Below are positions 48,701 to 59,800 of a stretch of 64,000 nucleotides of DNA, piece after piece. This stretch comes from Phoronis australis (lineage: Eukaryota > Phoronida > Phoronidae). Location of the stretch: NCBI GenBank assembly GCA_002633005.1, contig NMRA01000123.1:162893-226892 (forward strand). The letters run 5' to 3'. Within the stretch, counting starts at the first letter, position 1, and each line of letters starts with the position of its first letter. Below the pieces are notes generated by a model. It worked only from the letters and a program-made list of their open reading frames with translations, was not told the DNA's origin and did not search any database. Both the position numbers and the translations under genes were made by a program.

Positions 48701-51700
48701 TTGTATTTTCAGACTAAGGCTAGCTTTTCTTCCTAGTTCATAAAATTGTTGGAAGTAGCTGCTGATGCAGCATTTTCATGCGGCTCCATCTAGTGGTGGG
48801 CAACATCGTGGTGAATGACAGCGTGTCTTTGACTACAACGTGTCGTTGACCACAGTTCTAAAATTCTGAGATAGACAACATGTTGCCTATACCAAGAATT
48901 GGGTACAAGCTCCTAATTTGTACAAATTAAATTTTCGCTATCACAAACTGAAGAATTTTTACTTTTGGTTTGTATCACATTTCAGGGCTGCAGAAACCAT
49001 AGAAACTCTGTGTCTACTGGCCATTCAGGCATATGCAGAACTTGACCGGTGGCGTGAGGCTCTCCCTTTCATGCTTCAAGTCTACGGAAGCATTGAGCTG
49101 TGTCCTGTCAAGCTTGTCCAATTATGGTATGTGTGGGTCAGTCTTAGGCGCAGCATGGCAAAAATGTGTTTTTGTTCTTCAAATAGTTGGGAATCTGTGA
49201 AGATGAAATAAAGTGTGTTTTTGTGACTGAATTTCATTTTTTTGTTGGAGTATACATTAGATTTGCGATTTATACCAGGTGAATGATCTTTTGTCGTAAT
49301 AATCATAATTCTTGAATTTGGGACAGCCAATATTGCGTATTTCTAAAATTTGGTTCTAGGTCCGACTTTAAGCAAAAGAAATATTTCAATGTCCCAAACT
49401 GGAGTTGTTACCATTTGGTAAAATATAATTTGTAAATATTACTTCTAAGATTGATTACTCCTACTCTTGTCTCTAATTACAGCATACTGCTGCACGCCCA
49501 TGTCCAAGATTTTTCAACGTGCTCTGGAATAATCGCTGTATGTTTACGGACATGTCAAGAGGAAGACCAGGGAGATTACCTGAGACTAGTTGAAATCTAC
49601 GTCTATCATGTGTTGTTGCCACAGAAACGGTTTTCGGATGTTAAAGCTTTTTTGGACTCATGTCGACTTGATGACCACTCTAAGAAGGAGATATTGGAGT
49701 CGTGTCAGAGATTGCAGTTTGAGAAAAGTGACCCTCTGTCTCATCAGGTTTTGACAGATGATGAAAGGGAGATTGAGGCAGTGCTAAATGTGGGTATGTT
49801 GAGGCTGTCCAAAAAGTTGGAAGATCCCCTGGTGCCTTTTGGAATTCACCAGGTGTGCTTAAACCACATGGCTTGGCCCATTACACTGATCAGCTGATTA
49901 TGACTCTTTGGAACCCCTCAGCATGGATTCCTCTTGGTTGAAGTCAGACCATCAGTTTTGCTCATCGAATTAAAAAAACGTCAGCAGTGAAAATCAAATG
50001 ATTTTGCCAAGACCATGTCATGGGTTATGAGTCAATTCCTTGTACGAAGTCTATGATAAACTTAACAAATTTCGGCATTTTTCCTATGGCAGTGATGTAG
50101 ACACCATGTTCCGACGTGCATTGTGGGAAGGCTTCTGAGGAAATGTCCACACCGATCAGTATGACCCTGTCTGTTAGGTTGGACATTTCTTGCAAACACG
50201 TTAAGTATGTATTACTTGTCCAGTCAGCTTGTTTGCTTCGAGTGATTGCCATTAGCTGTGAAGCTAACGAAACAGTATACGCTTTTTATGGTGTCATAAA
50301 ATTACACACCTTAGTGTTCCTAGAAAAAACATGATATAGTTATCGTAAAAAAGTAGACAAAGTCTATTCTAGTCGAAAGTCATCAGGTGCATCTATTGCA
50401 GTATGTGCCATTTGATGTCCTGTCTTCTTCCATTAAAAGTTCAAAATAAAAGGACTCATTGTAATTGCTTTATTAGTCAATGTAATTTCCATAATTTTGA
50501 AACAGTCTTTACACACTGTCTATGAAAACTGTAGCTTTAATTAATTCGCATTATTCAAGAAAGTATTATTTTTAGGGACTGAACCTGTTGATTCCAACAA
50601 CTTGACAAAACCGACACTATCTCCAGTATTCCTGAGAAAGCTGTCAAGGACAGTGCCATTAATACTGGTGACATCTTTCTGCACTCTGATGATGGTGTAC
50701 ATCCTGAAGCGAAAAGGTACTCTGTGCATTTGCAGCAGTTTTGACAGATGGTCATTTCACCACAAGATGCATTGTTATCTGAGTCAGAAAAATTGATTTT
50801 TGTGAATAGCGCTTAGGTAGATTTAGGGTGGCTTGTAGCCACTCCACCCTGAAAAGGACTATCATGAATATTCATTTTGAATAAATCTTGCATTCTTCAC
50901 ATAAAAGAAAGGCTGCACGTGTTTTTCTATTCAAAACCTTCCTCTGTTATTAGTAAATATTCTGTAACTCCTCAACAAACTCTGGCTTTTCTGCCAAACT
51001 TTTATGGCTGTGTTTTACTTTTAGACTTGAGCTCGGTGAGAGTGAGTGCTTATCAAATGAATATTGGTGTCAAACATGCACCAGAAGTCTGTGTGCAGTA
51101 ACATCACTGTTTGCTTTTAACACTTGATTACAGCGTGTTGTTTGTAGAATGTGGAGTGTTATTTGTGGTACACAGGTGACCTCATCACCTTTGAGACTGC
51201 GAAAAAAGGGAAACTTCTCCAATTGATGACTTAATTGCGATATACATGTACCGGCATAGCGATGATAGCCGAGTATAATAAGTAATAAGAATGGTAGCCA
51301 TTGATGATACCTTAAGTCTGTTATTTTGGATTTTTGTAGGACTGGTGTCTGACTTTGATTGATAGGTCTTTGCAACATTTCTTGTTATGAGGGATACTTT
51401 GTGTTGACTCAAGCTGTAGTGATCATATACTTGTCGTGAATACGCACGGCAGCACAAATCCATTGGTGACGACCTACGTAATTTTGCATGAATATGGACA
51501 GGATAGATTAGACACTTGAACAACGAGTTAAGCAAAACCAAGGTCTTAAAAATGAGGAGTTAACCACAAACCTTCACATGTTATTGAATCGGCATGTAAT
51601 CGGGACCAAAAAAGTGACGACTTATGCAGTTTGATGAGTTACACGATCACAAGTTAAGTGAGGTCAATTGTACTTTAAAAAGAAGTTATGCACAATATAG

Positions 51701-51995
51701 AGAATATGTTGTGCAGTGTGCTACACCCACACAAGATGGCAGGCAGTGGTGGCTCCAGTCAGGCTATGGCTATAATCTCCTCTGCCATCTTGCAAGCATC
51801 TGTTGTCTCATTACCACCAGTTCAACACAATATTTGTGAACTGTTGTGCTTGATGCTTCAAAATATTAAGTCAGCTTTGGAGAGCTGCTTTCTCATTTCA
51901 AGTTTGTTTTCACAGGTTACAACATCTCCTCCCTGGTGTCCCCATGGAGCAGGATCACAAGTACTATCCTCTACTTAACCAATCAGCTAAGCTGA
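45548..51995 (+). CDS. PEX26: Peroxisome assembly protein 26 (PEX26) gene, 5 exons, about 286 codons
   Basis: PEX26 is a tail-anchored peroxisomal membrane protein that recruits the PEX1-PEX6 AAA ATPase, which recycles the import receptor PEX5. Five plus-strand segments join with matching phases (2,2,1,1) into 286 codons; human PEX26 has 305. Diagnostic matches: F-E-E-C-L-N-I-C near residues 39-46, A-Y-A-E-L-D-R-W-R-E-A-L in exon 2 (human A-L-A-E-M-D-R-W-Q-E-V-L), and C-I-L-L then Y-V-Y-H-V-L-L-P in exon 3 (human C-I-L-L and H-V-Q-R-V-L-L-P). One hydrophobic helix (about residues 240-257) sits near the C-terminus, followed by K-R-K and a short lumenal tail, as in the family. A candidate AATAAA is at about 53412, implying a long 3'UTR. 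It is divergent from SPDL1. Identity is firm; the last exon is less certain. Confidence 0.92.
45798..45892. mobile_element. GGCGGATTTAGG-family MITE fragment, copy 4
   Basis: Starts CAGCGGCGGACCTAGGAC and ends CCAAATCCGCCTATG; about 95 bp, in PEX26 intron 1. Confidence 0.6.
45961..46187. repeat. 25-bp minisatellite, left part (about 9 units)
   Basis: Units follow GCATGTCACATACAG then CATGTACCAA with small changes. Repetitive ORFs here have no coding meaning. Located in PEX26 intron 1. Confidence 0.95.
46184..47225. mobile_element. 1.04-kb inverted-repeat element splitting the minisatellite
   Basis: Left end ACCTAATTATCGGAC and right end GTCCGATAATTAGGT are perfect 15-bp inverted repeats. 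No transposase frame is recognised; the longest ORF (46533-46829) matches nothing I know. Confidence 0.75.
47234..47610. repeat. 25-bp minisatellite, right part (about 15 units)
   Basis: Most units are GCATGTCACATACAG then TATGAACCGT. The last two units revert to the left-array type with CCATGTACCAA. Confidence 0.95.
48986..49126 (+). CDS. PEX26: PEX26 exon 2 (residues 63-109)
   Basis: Acceptor tttcag and donor TATG|gtatgt bound 141 nt. It contains the best family match, A-E-L-D-R-W-R-E-A-L, followed by L-Q-V-Y. Confidence 0.94.
49483..49793 (+). CDS. PEX26: PEX26 exon 3 (residues 110-213)
   Basis: Acceptor attacag and donor GTGG|gtatgt bound 311 nt of helical-repeat sequence with I-L-L-H-A and Y-H-V-L-L-P-Q-K-R-F. 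The reading frame stays open past the donor, but the phase-1 join to exon 4 restores the expected membrane anchor. Confidence 0.92.
50576..50716 (+). CDS. PEX26: PEX26 exon 4, membrane anchor (residues 214-260)
   Basis: Acceptor ttttag and donor AAAG|gtactc bound 141 nt. It encodes a polar linker, then the hydrophobic helix starting V-P-L-I-L-V and ending V-Y-I-L, then K-R-K. It matches the position of the single transmembrane segment of human PEX26. Confidence 0.88.
51916..51995 (+). CDS. PEX26: PEX26 exon 5, C-terminal tail and stop
   Basis: Acceptor ttcacag joins in phase 1 to exon 4 and gives a 25-residue tail with P-W-S-R-I-T-S-T-I-L-Y-L before TGA. Length and position fit the short matrix-side tail of PEX26, but sequence similarity to known tails is weak, so an alternative last exon is possible. 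Confidence 0.65.
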
Positions 51996-52077
51996 CACTG
52001 TTCATGAAGGAGGAACCAGTAAAAACTGTTGTAACACATTCCCTGTGGGCTTGTACTAAGGAGGCACTGTCTCCTAT

Positions 52078-52460
52078 CTTTTTACTCGAAATGGAACTCG
52101 AAATTAGGTTTGGCATTTTCTGCTCTACTTTTGGGCGAACTCAAGATAAGTGTCTATTATTCTATGCTCGAGTACACAATAACTTACGTAGATAATTTAT
52201 TGCCCTTAGTTCAGTTTGTAAACCCAATATTAAAGCAATAAGTTCGAGTTTGAACTCGAAATTTCAAGTTTTTACTCGAGTTTGTAGCACGAATATAAGG
52301 GTCTTCAAGGGCAAACTTGAATCAGAAACTCCTATGCATAAACTATAATGTATTCGAGCAGTCTGATAACCAATTATCTTAAGTTCGCACAAAAGGAGCA
52401 GAGAAATTGCCAAAAATAATTTCGAGTTCGTTTCGAGTACAAAGATTAGAGACCGGGCCA
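52078..52460. mobile_element. Foldback element after PEX26 stop
   Basis: An arm with TACTCGAAATGGAACTCGAA and GGCGAACTCAAGATAAG pairs with the reverse copy near 52375-52445. Related single-arm copies at about 24.9 and 26.9 kb. Confidence 0.7.
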
Positions 52461-53006
52461 ACTCATGGAAGACATTGAACTGTTGTATGCCAGCTGTACA
52501 GCGGCTCATCATCAACAGTGAACAAAGCACGCTACCACATATTCAGGTTGAAATCTGTGCACGGAATCATCGCTGTTTCCTAATCATGATTTTTTGCGGT
52601 TACATGCCAACAGAGCAAACTAGCAGTTCACAAACAGGACTTGCAACAGCATGTCAGTGCACCATCTCCAGTCGGTAATGAGTAGCTTTTGGAACAGGGT
52701 AGTCTGAAGTTCCACTGGATGACTCTGTCTTTAGCCCCAGAATGTCATGAAAAATCTTAATGGCAAGTGTAAAGAAGTGGTTGTAGGAAAAAATGTGCTC
52801 TTGTTTGAAATCGGGCATGCCATGTTCTAAGTTGTGGGACTGTCCAGATTGTGTGACCACGGTGCGGTGTAAAGAAACAACTTTGATGACAACAATGATA
52901 TAAATGATGATGGAGAGGATGGAAAAAACATAGTGTGTGCTATGTTGTTAAAGAACTTTAAATTTGTAGCCTAATGGAAAATATTGATAACATTTTATGG
53001 TGCTAG

Positions 53007-53141
53007 TGACTATCGGGACTGCATGACAATGAAGTGCAATGTGGATAATGAGTGACTATCGGGACTGCATGACAATGAAGTGCAATGTGGATAATGAGTG
53101 ACTATCGGGACTGCATGACAATGAAGTGCAATGTGGATAAT
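53007..53141. repeat. 46-bp tandem repeat, three copies
   Basis: Near-identical units beginning TGACTATCGGGACTGCATG at 53007, 53053 and 53099; the last is slightly short. It may lie in the PEX26 3'UTR. Confidence 0.95.
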
Positions 53142-53932
53142 GATAATTAATTGTGACAATTAATGAACGTGATCAGAGTGAATTCATTGCAGCATTGGAA
53201 TTGTATATTGTTCATATGCAGGTTGTGATATCAAAATCTTTATCAAGTTCCTAATGGTTAACAGTATTGTTCTTTTGGTAAGAGTTCAGAATATAGTAGT
53301 ATGTTTTCAGGCCAACAGGAAGCGCTGTTAAATTTTTTCTTTTTCTATTTTTGAGTAATTTTTCACCTAATGTCATATTTATCATTTTTCTTGTCCAGTA
53401 ACTTCAAATGAATAAAACCCTATCAAATTATTGTCCAGTTTTTGTCTAGTGTAGTTAGTTTTTGAGGATCAGTTTTCTGTGCCAGATTTTGCAAAAAGTC
53501 AGATTTTTAGGTCAAATTTTGCGAAAACGTGCGAGTCAAACCTTGGGAACTTTTTTTCTTAAAGTATAGTACTTAATGACCTTAAAAACACCAAAATTAT
53601 CTTGCCCCCAAAAAGTAGCCATAGAAATGATTTTCTAGGCTTCCTAGAGTCCAATGGACTATGGCGTACACTTGTTGCCTCTGGATCTTTGGAATTCATG
53701 AAATTTCAATGTATTTTCATGAAATTTGGCACTGAAATATGTCACCTTTCCCTTTAGAACAGATTTCATGTTTTCTGCGCCACCTGGTGGCCTTTTAAAA
53801 CTTTTCGCGTATGTTTTTGTTGTCTGCCTCTCTAAATGCCAAACCACTAAATGGAAGATTATGAAATTGACGGTTGATGGCTGATGTTCATTTTCGGTTG
53901 TGTTTTTACTATACTGTACCCCGGCCCCCTTA

Positions 53933-54062
53933 CAGTGGCGGATTTGGGGGGACCATGCCCCCCCCTAAAATTCTATCAGATATTTGGCAGTTCGGGTGCG
54001 AATTGCTGGACTGGTACATGCGCACAACCAGGGGGGCTTGGGGGGTGAAGAAACAATACATA
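53933..54062. mobile_element. GGCGGATTTAGG-family MITE, copy 5 (right end missing)
   Basis: Starts CAGTGGCGGATTTGGGGGG and shares GGCAGTTCGGGTGCGAATTG with the 22.8-kb copy. No right terminus is found. Confidence 0.7.
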
Positions 54063-54828
54063 GGCGCTGATGTAGTCTTTTCTCTAGGACATCGACAAAA
54101 TACATTCAAGTAAAATACATTTTTAAAAGTAGGCGTTATTTGATTTTCTTCTTCAGCTATTTATCAGGACGAAATGCAGATTCGTGTATGTTTTGCCAAT
54201 TGAAAATCTTAGATGCATACGACTAGGTTTGCAACTTTGGGCTTATAGGTCGATTATCCATTGTACTTTGGGGTGTGGCCTTAGATACAAGTAAAGGTGC
54301 AGACTTTCAGGCACCAAAATTTTTAGTGCGGTCTGCAGTGCAGTAAAAGAATTCGACTGAATACTGATGGATCGTTCTTTCTGCTCAGGTGGTGAATTCC
54401 ACCCTCACTCAGCCCTACCACCGCTATTATGGGCATGTTTCTTGTGTACTTTATGTTAAACCAATATTTAGATTCTTGCATGTTCAATGATCCCACCCAT
54501 CACAACTCTCATTTAAACAGAAACGTCCCAAGAATAAATGCCCACAAAGACATAATGATCCTTTCATTGAGTAGCTTACCGTAATTTCCCATTTCTCAAA
54601 TCCAATCCCTGCAATTTATTTCCGATACTTTCGGTTAAATTACGTATTACCGTCATACGGTATTATGTTGCATCCACGAGTGGCATTAATATATAAACAC
54701 TAATCCTCGAGCGTAACTAAGCAACACCTTGATCACGCTACCTTCCGACAGTTCACAACTTAAAAGGAGAAAGCAATCGTTTTGGTTCCCCGATTACCTT
54801 TGGTGTGTTCACGATCTTTGAATAGACA

Positions 54829-55260
54829 ATGATGGAACAGCCCTGTTGGTATTGCAAACACAGATTGCTCAAATTGGGATATTTTGTTTCCCCATTGGAA
54901 GTATATACTGTATTAAGATGCGGGGCCTTTCTCGGGTGGCTTACATCACTTTCTATTGTTCTTGGGACGTTACTTACTCGTGAACGGAAAATTGATAAAC
55001 ACAGAAAAATATCTTCACACGAAAACCGTAGACTTATTTTCACTAACAGAACGGTGTATTATGTCCCAGAATTTAACATTCTAATGCCTTTGCTTGGTTC
55101 CAAAATCTTGTCATTCGACAATTCTCAATTGGAAGTCAACAGGCAACCGATTTCAAGGCACCCGACGAACCAAACCATAGACAAAAGGAAAACCACCTTC
55201 ATCCAAGTTCTATTTGAAACCGATAGTAACCGAAATAAAAACGTAACCACACACGATTGA
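54829..55260 (+). CDS. Orphan single-exon ORF, 143 codons, unrecognised
   Basis: ATG-initiated open frame with two Cys near the start (C-W-Y-C), a hydrophobic stretch G-W-L-T-S-L-S-I-V-L-G-T-L-L and a basic, polar remainder. It lies between PEX26 and the probable end of CNBP. I recognise no family. In AT-rich sequence of this length one ORF of this size is expected by chance, so it may not be a gene. Confidence 0.15.
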   Translation: MMEQPCWYCKHRLLKLGYFVSPLEVYTVLRCGAFLGWLTSLSIVLGTLLTRERKIDKHRKISSHENRRLIFTNRTVYYVPEFNILMPLLGSKILSFDNSQLEVNRQPISRHPTNQTIDKRKTTFIQVLFETDSNRNKNVTTHD

Positions 55261-55272
55261 AATTACATCACG

Positions 55273-56768
55273 TTTATTAAGCTCAACTGAAAATAGTATG
55301 ACATTATAAAATCCAACATCCTACTGTCAATTTCTACATTTTGCCACTTGGTAAAATACAAAAGTTGACAATGTGCACCAAGTATTTGCTCTCACGTGTA
55401 CTGCATGTAACGTTACTCACAGTTACGAAGGTATCAAGCCACCAATACCCTTACGCTGTCTAACAGGCACTAAATGAACATACACATGATTCGCCACATA
55501 CATTGCAACTTTTAAATGAAATATCCCAAATGACACATTCAACTGTTGAACCAACTGAACACGCGATACACATATTGCTTTGGTAACAAAAGAACTTCGA
55601 ACTACAAACAGAACCCCGTGTCTTCGATACCTTAGTAGACGGGATAATGTTACAGGTTTTTTTCTTTCAAATTATAATCAAATGCAAGCAAAGTGAATTG
55701 GGGATTTTTGCAAACATTTGCAACTTTCGACATTTTGCGACCACAACAACTAACCTTCAAGGAACACTACTCCACCAGTTCGAAGTGTACAACTCGTGCC
55801 GCCACCCCCCGGCAGCCTCCTCACAGAGGGCCACACATCCCTAACACCGTACTCTACAATTACTCATTGTTTGTATGATGCAACACCACGTTATCCAGGC
55901 TAAGAACTAGCTAGGATTTCACTTAGTGCGCAACTCAAACACACCAAAAGTAAGTCACGCTTAAAAATGCCCAGGCAACCACATCACTGGTCAGGGCAAG
56001 CATCATTATAAAAAACTGATCTCACAAAATACAACAGCAGAGATTTAGCTCAACCTCTCTTCCGTAATGAGTTAACATAACAATCCCACATCAACTTTCA
56101 AAAATATCTTGTTACAGTCTCCTGTCAACATAATCGTAATTTTGTACTTAACGCATTAAGATCCCATTGTGCCTCGGGTCACAAAAATGATTTCAGACTG
56201 AAATAGCCCTGAGATACTACCACGTAACACGACGTCCTACAGAATTTCAAGCCAAACTCGTAATAACTAAATATTTAGCACGGGAGGTCTGGTTCCAACA
56301 ACCTGCGCTCCAGCACACCTCACTCGGAGTAGATCTTCATACTGCCTTCAAAAGTCCAACATGACATATACTTGCAATATCGCTCAATGCAAGGGCGATA
56401 AAAAATAACATCGAAAATAGTACAAAACATAGATGTTCATTTCACAACATAGCAAGGCTGGGTATCGCCCATGTTAAGCCAGAAAAGTAATAGCCAAAAC
56501 ATAAATGACAGCTAGTCTTAGTTTCCAAACTGTTATGTGCAACCATTAGTGATCTGGAACATGCATAAAAATCCTAATTGTACTTTTGTAATTAGACTGG
56601 GAGTAAACAGCATAGAACACGCATATTGAGACCTTTATGTAAACTGGCCAACCTAAGGAAAAATCGACACTGCTTAGTAATCTATGGGAATTAACTATAT
56701 ACTTAAACTAAATCCAAAACGTAACGTTGCAAGGCTTCTAAATGTTAAGATGACTCGAGGAGCGCGGA
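55273..56768 (-). other. CNBP: Probable CNBP 3'UTR
   Basis: About 1.5 kb after the stop with no other gene signal. A minus-strand AATAAA at 55273-55278 would end it. Extent is inferred. Confidence 0.35.
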
Positions 56769-56817
56769 TTAGTCTGCAGTTGGGCAGTCACGAGCGAAGT
56801 GTCCCAAATCATGGCAC
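56769..56817 (-). CDS. CNBP: CNBP last coding exon, end of knuckle 5 and stop
   Basis: Acceptor tttcag joins in phase 2 and completes C-Y-K-C-H-D-L-G-H-F-A-R-D-C, then P-T-A-D and TAA. The perfect restoration of a CCHC knuckle across the junction supports the splice. Confidence 0.92.
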
Positions 56818-59800
56818 CTGAAAATACAAAAACAACACTAATCAATGTAGGAAATCAATAAACTCCATGCAGTAAAAGTTACGGTTTACTTTTCGCACAA
56901 TACTTATTTTTACACAACGATGACGACTCATGGTCCGTCACCTTATAACACAACTGCAGTATTTCTAAAAGAAGTGAAATCTTGCCCGGAGCATACATTA
57001 AGACACATAGAAGTCTTGGGTCTCCACACACACACATTTAACTAATGGCTGGCAGTTCAGGAAGATTTCTCGATACGTAGGTAAATTAACTTAATTCTTT
57101 GCCACAGAAACAAACATGTACAAAATCATGACAGTACAGATTTAGAATCAAAACAATGCATTTTAAAATCAGGGTCCCCAAACCCTGGATTTTGGGGCCA
57201 AATATTGAACGCACTCCCCTCAGAAAAATCACACGAAATTCCCAACATGATGCCTAAAAGTTCCCCTCGAGGTTCAAATCACTTGTAACTCCCATAGGCA
57301 ACAAGATAAAATAGCACAAACTATTAGTTTTGGCTACTCGAAGCAGAGGCTATGAGGGCTTGCAACAGGGAGGGGTGTTATTGATGGTGATCAGGAGGTA
57401 GAATTTTCTCCTCACCCTGAAATATTGCCATCACAGAAGGTAGTCATCTTTCCCCTCGGATGAACGAGGGCCCAGAAAATGACTTTGACATAATGATAAC
57501 CTCTTGCGTAATACAAGACAGTTTTTGGAATCAAAGAAGCTGATACAAATTACAAGAGCACAATTACCAACTTACAACTTCAACACTAAATCTTAAAACA
57601 AGAAGACCAGTCCGATTTCACTACTAATCATATTCAACAGAGATAGGTTTTCAGTCTTTGCCTTAAAAATAGATCCGAAAGTGATGCGAAGGTGTTTTGA
57701 AAGGGTAGGCTATTACATTTGACCGCCTTTTTACACAGAAATGTCAGACACGTTTAACTAGTTTAGGGACAAACTCACTCCTAGCATGGAAAGGAACGGT
57801 TCGCGACATACACTGAACCTCTGTAGTATGGTGCAGTTCAAAATAAACATCCTTTTAACTGGTTGTCAGAGAAATCTATTCAAATTAACAAGGTGGACCG
57901 CGCAAAATAGCAATTTCATCACTCAGTGGCAAATGTCGTGACTTTTCTCCCTGGTCTCTCCAGCTGGTGTAGAGTGCACTGGCAAAACCTCAATGCTAAA
58001 CACATGAACCAAGGTTCAAATACCATTGGACAAGCCTAGGGTGCGTCAAACACTGCAGACTAGCAGAACAAGTTTACTTGACCGTCACACTAGACATACA
58101 CTTTTCATTACTAAACTTAAGGATTCAAGAATTTCAAGGAGATTCCTACATTATTTTGATTGAAATAACAACTTCCATTGATAGAGCAAATTTAGATTTG
58201 GGACAGCAACCCTGTGATGGTCAACACAACTTTCCAATTTATCAATGTGTTCAAATCATACCATGTTCTATTCTGACTTGCAAGCAAATTAACATTCACT
58301 TTAGATTGATTAGACTCTTGAAAATGCACTCACTTGGTAAAATAAATCAAAGCTCTCATTCGGCATAATAAATCAAAGCTGTACGTATGCAGTTGGGCAC
58401 GCACACCGCGAACGTGGAGGTTTACCAAAAAATTAGAGAACGGACTATCGCTTCACAAATAAAAAAGTTCATGTTAAATCAACATTTCGTCTATCCATCA
58501 GACATCATCAGGATATGTACAGTAGGACAACAAAGATTGATTACCATTAAAGTCACATCCATGTGGTGAAATGAGAGTGAGAGATACAGGGAAAGAAAGT
58601 AGGTCATCACCATAGTTAACATGCAGAGCTCAGTGTCCCTACAACTATGGTGATGACCTACATACTTTCACAGCATCTCTCACTCTCATTTCACCACATG
58701 GATGTGACTTGAATGGTAATCGACACTTGTTGTCCTACTGTATTTATACTGATGTCTTATGGAAAGACAAAACGTTGAGTTAACATGAAATTTTTATTTG
58801 TGCGGCAATTGTCCGTTTTCTAATCGTACTTTGGCCAAAAAATATTGTAGAGAAAACGTGCGTAGCAAAAAATTGCAATGCACAAAAAAGGAACAGGATC
58901 GACATCACCAAAGAAAATGGCAGAACTATGTGAACCACTGGCCATACTGACCACATATTCTCAAAACCAGGTTTCACAACTAAGAGCTAGGACATTGAGA
59001 TTATGCCAGTGAACTCTCGCTCTGATCCCCTTCTCTCTCTCTCTCCTCTCTCTAGCCATTACTTCTCTCTGTCTCTAACAATGAGACACACACACACGTA
59101 CCTGCAACAGTCACAAAGCAGTCGACAGTAATCAACAGTGGACCAGGCGCTGGTACATTACGTTCCATTGCCGTCATTCACTTAAATGCACAATGTCGCT
59201 CACTTGTAGCACTCAATGTTGCTCAAATCCCCACGTCCGCGTCCTCCCCCTCCACCCTGGCGCGGCTGATCGCAGTCGCGTGATATGTGACCTGGTTGGC
59301 CGCAGTTGTAACAACTGCGCCCGCTGCCGCCACCGCCACCGCCACCACTTCCAGAGGGGCAATCACGAGCCATGTGTCCAGGTTGGTTGCACGAGTAACA
59401 CTTGCCTCCGCTGCTGCGATCATAGCCACCACCACCACCACCCTGATCACAGTTCCTGGCAATGTGGCCAGTCTCGCCACACTTGTAACAACTCTCTGAA
59501 AGTACATTGCCGTGTTAGCTTGGGGTTGGATGGGACAAAAGTAAAGTTGCATGTAACTGCCAATCAAGGACCTTGACACATTTCAGGCTTTGTGCATATG
59601 AATACATTGAGAGCAAGCCCGACTGTGCTATACTAGGATTCTTCACAAGCTGTAACAACAGCATCCACGTATTCAATGAAGGAATTCTTGATCTTTCTAA
59701 CTTTCAGCCTAAAAATTTTGATTGTTTAGAGGACAATTGAAATCAAGCAACTGGAACTGACAATACATCAAAAGAACCTTGTTTTGCCTACTTACATATA

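Noticed and set aside
59223-59579. 118-codon Ala/Val-rich minus-strand ORF
   Set aside because: It is the wrong frame of the CNBP central exon; the CCHC frame is the real one.
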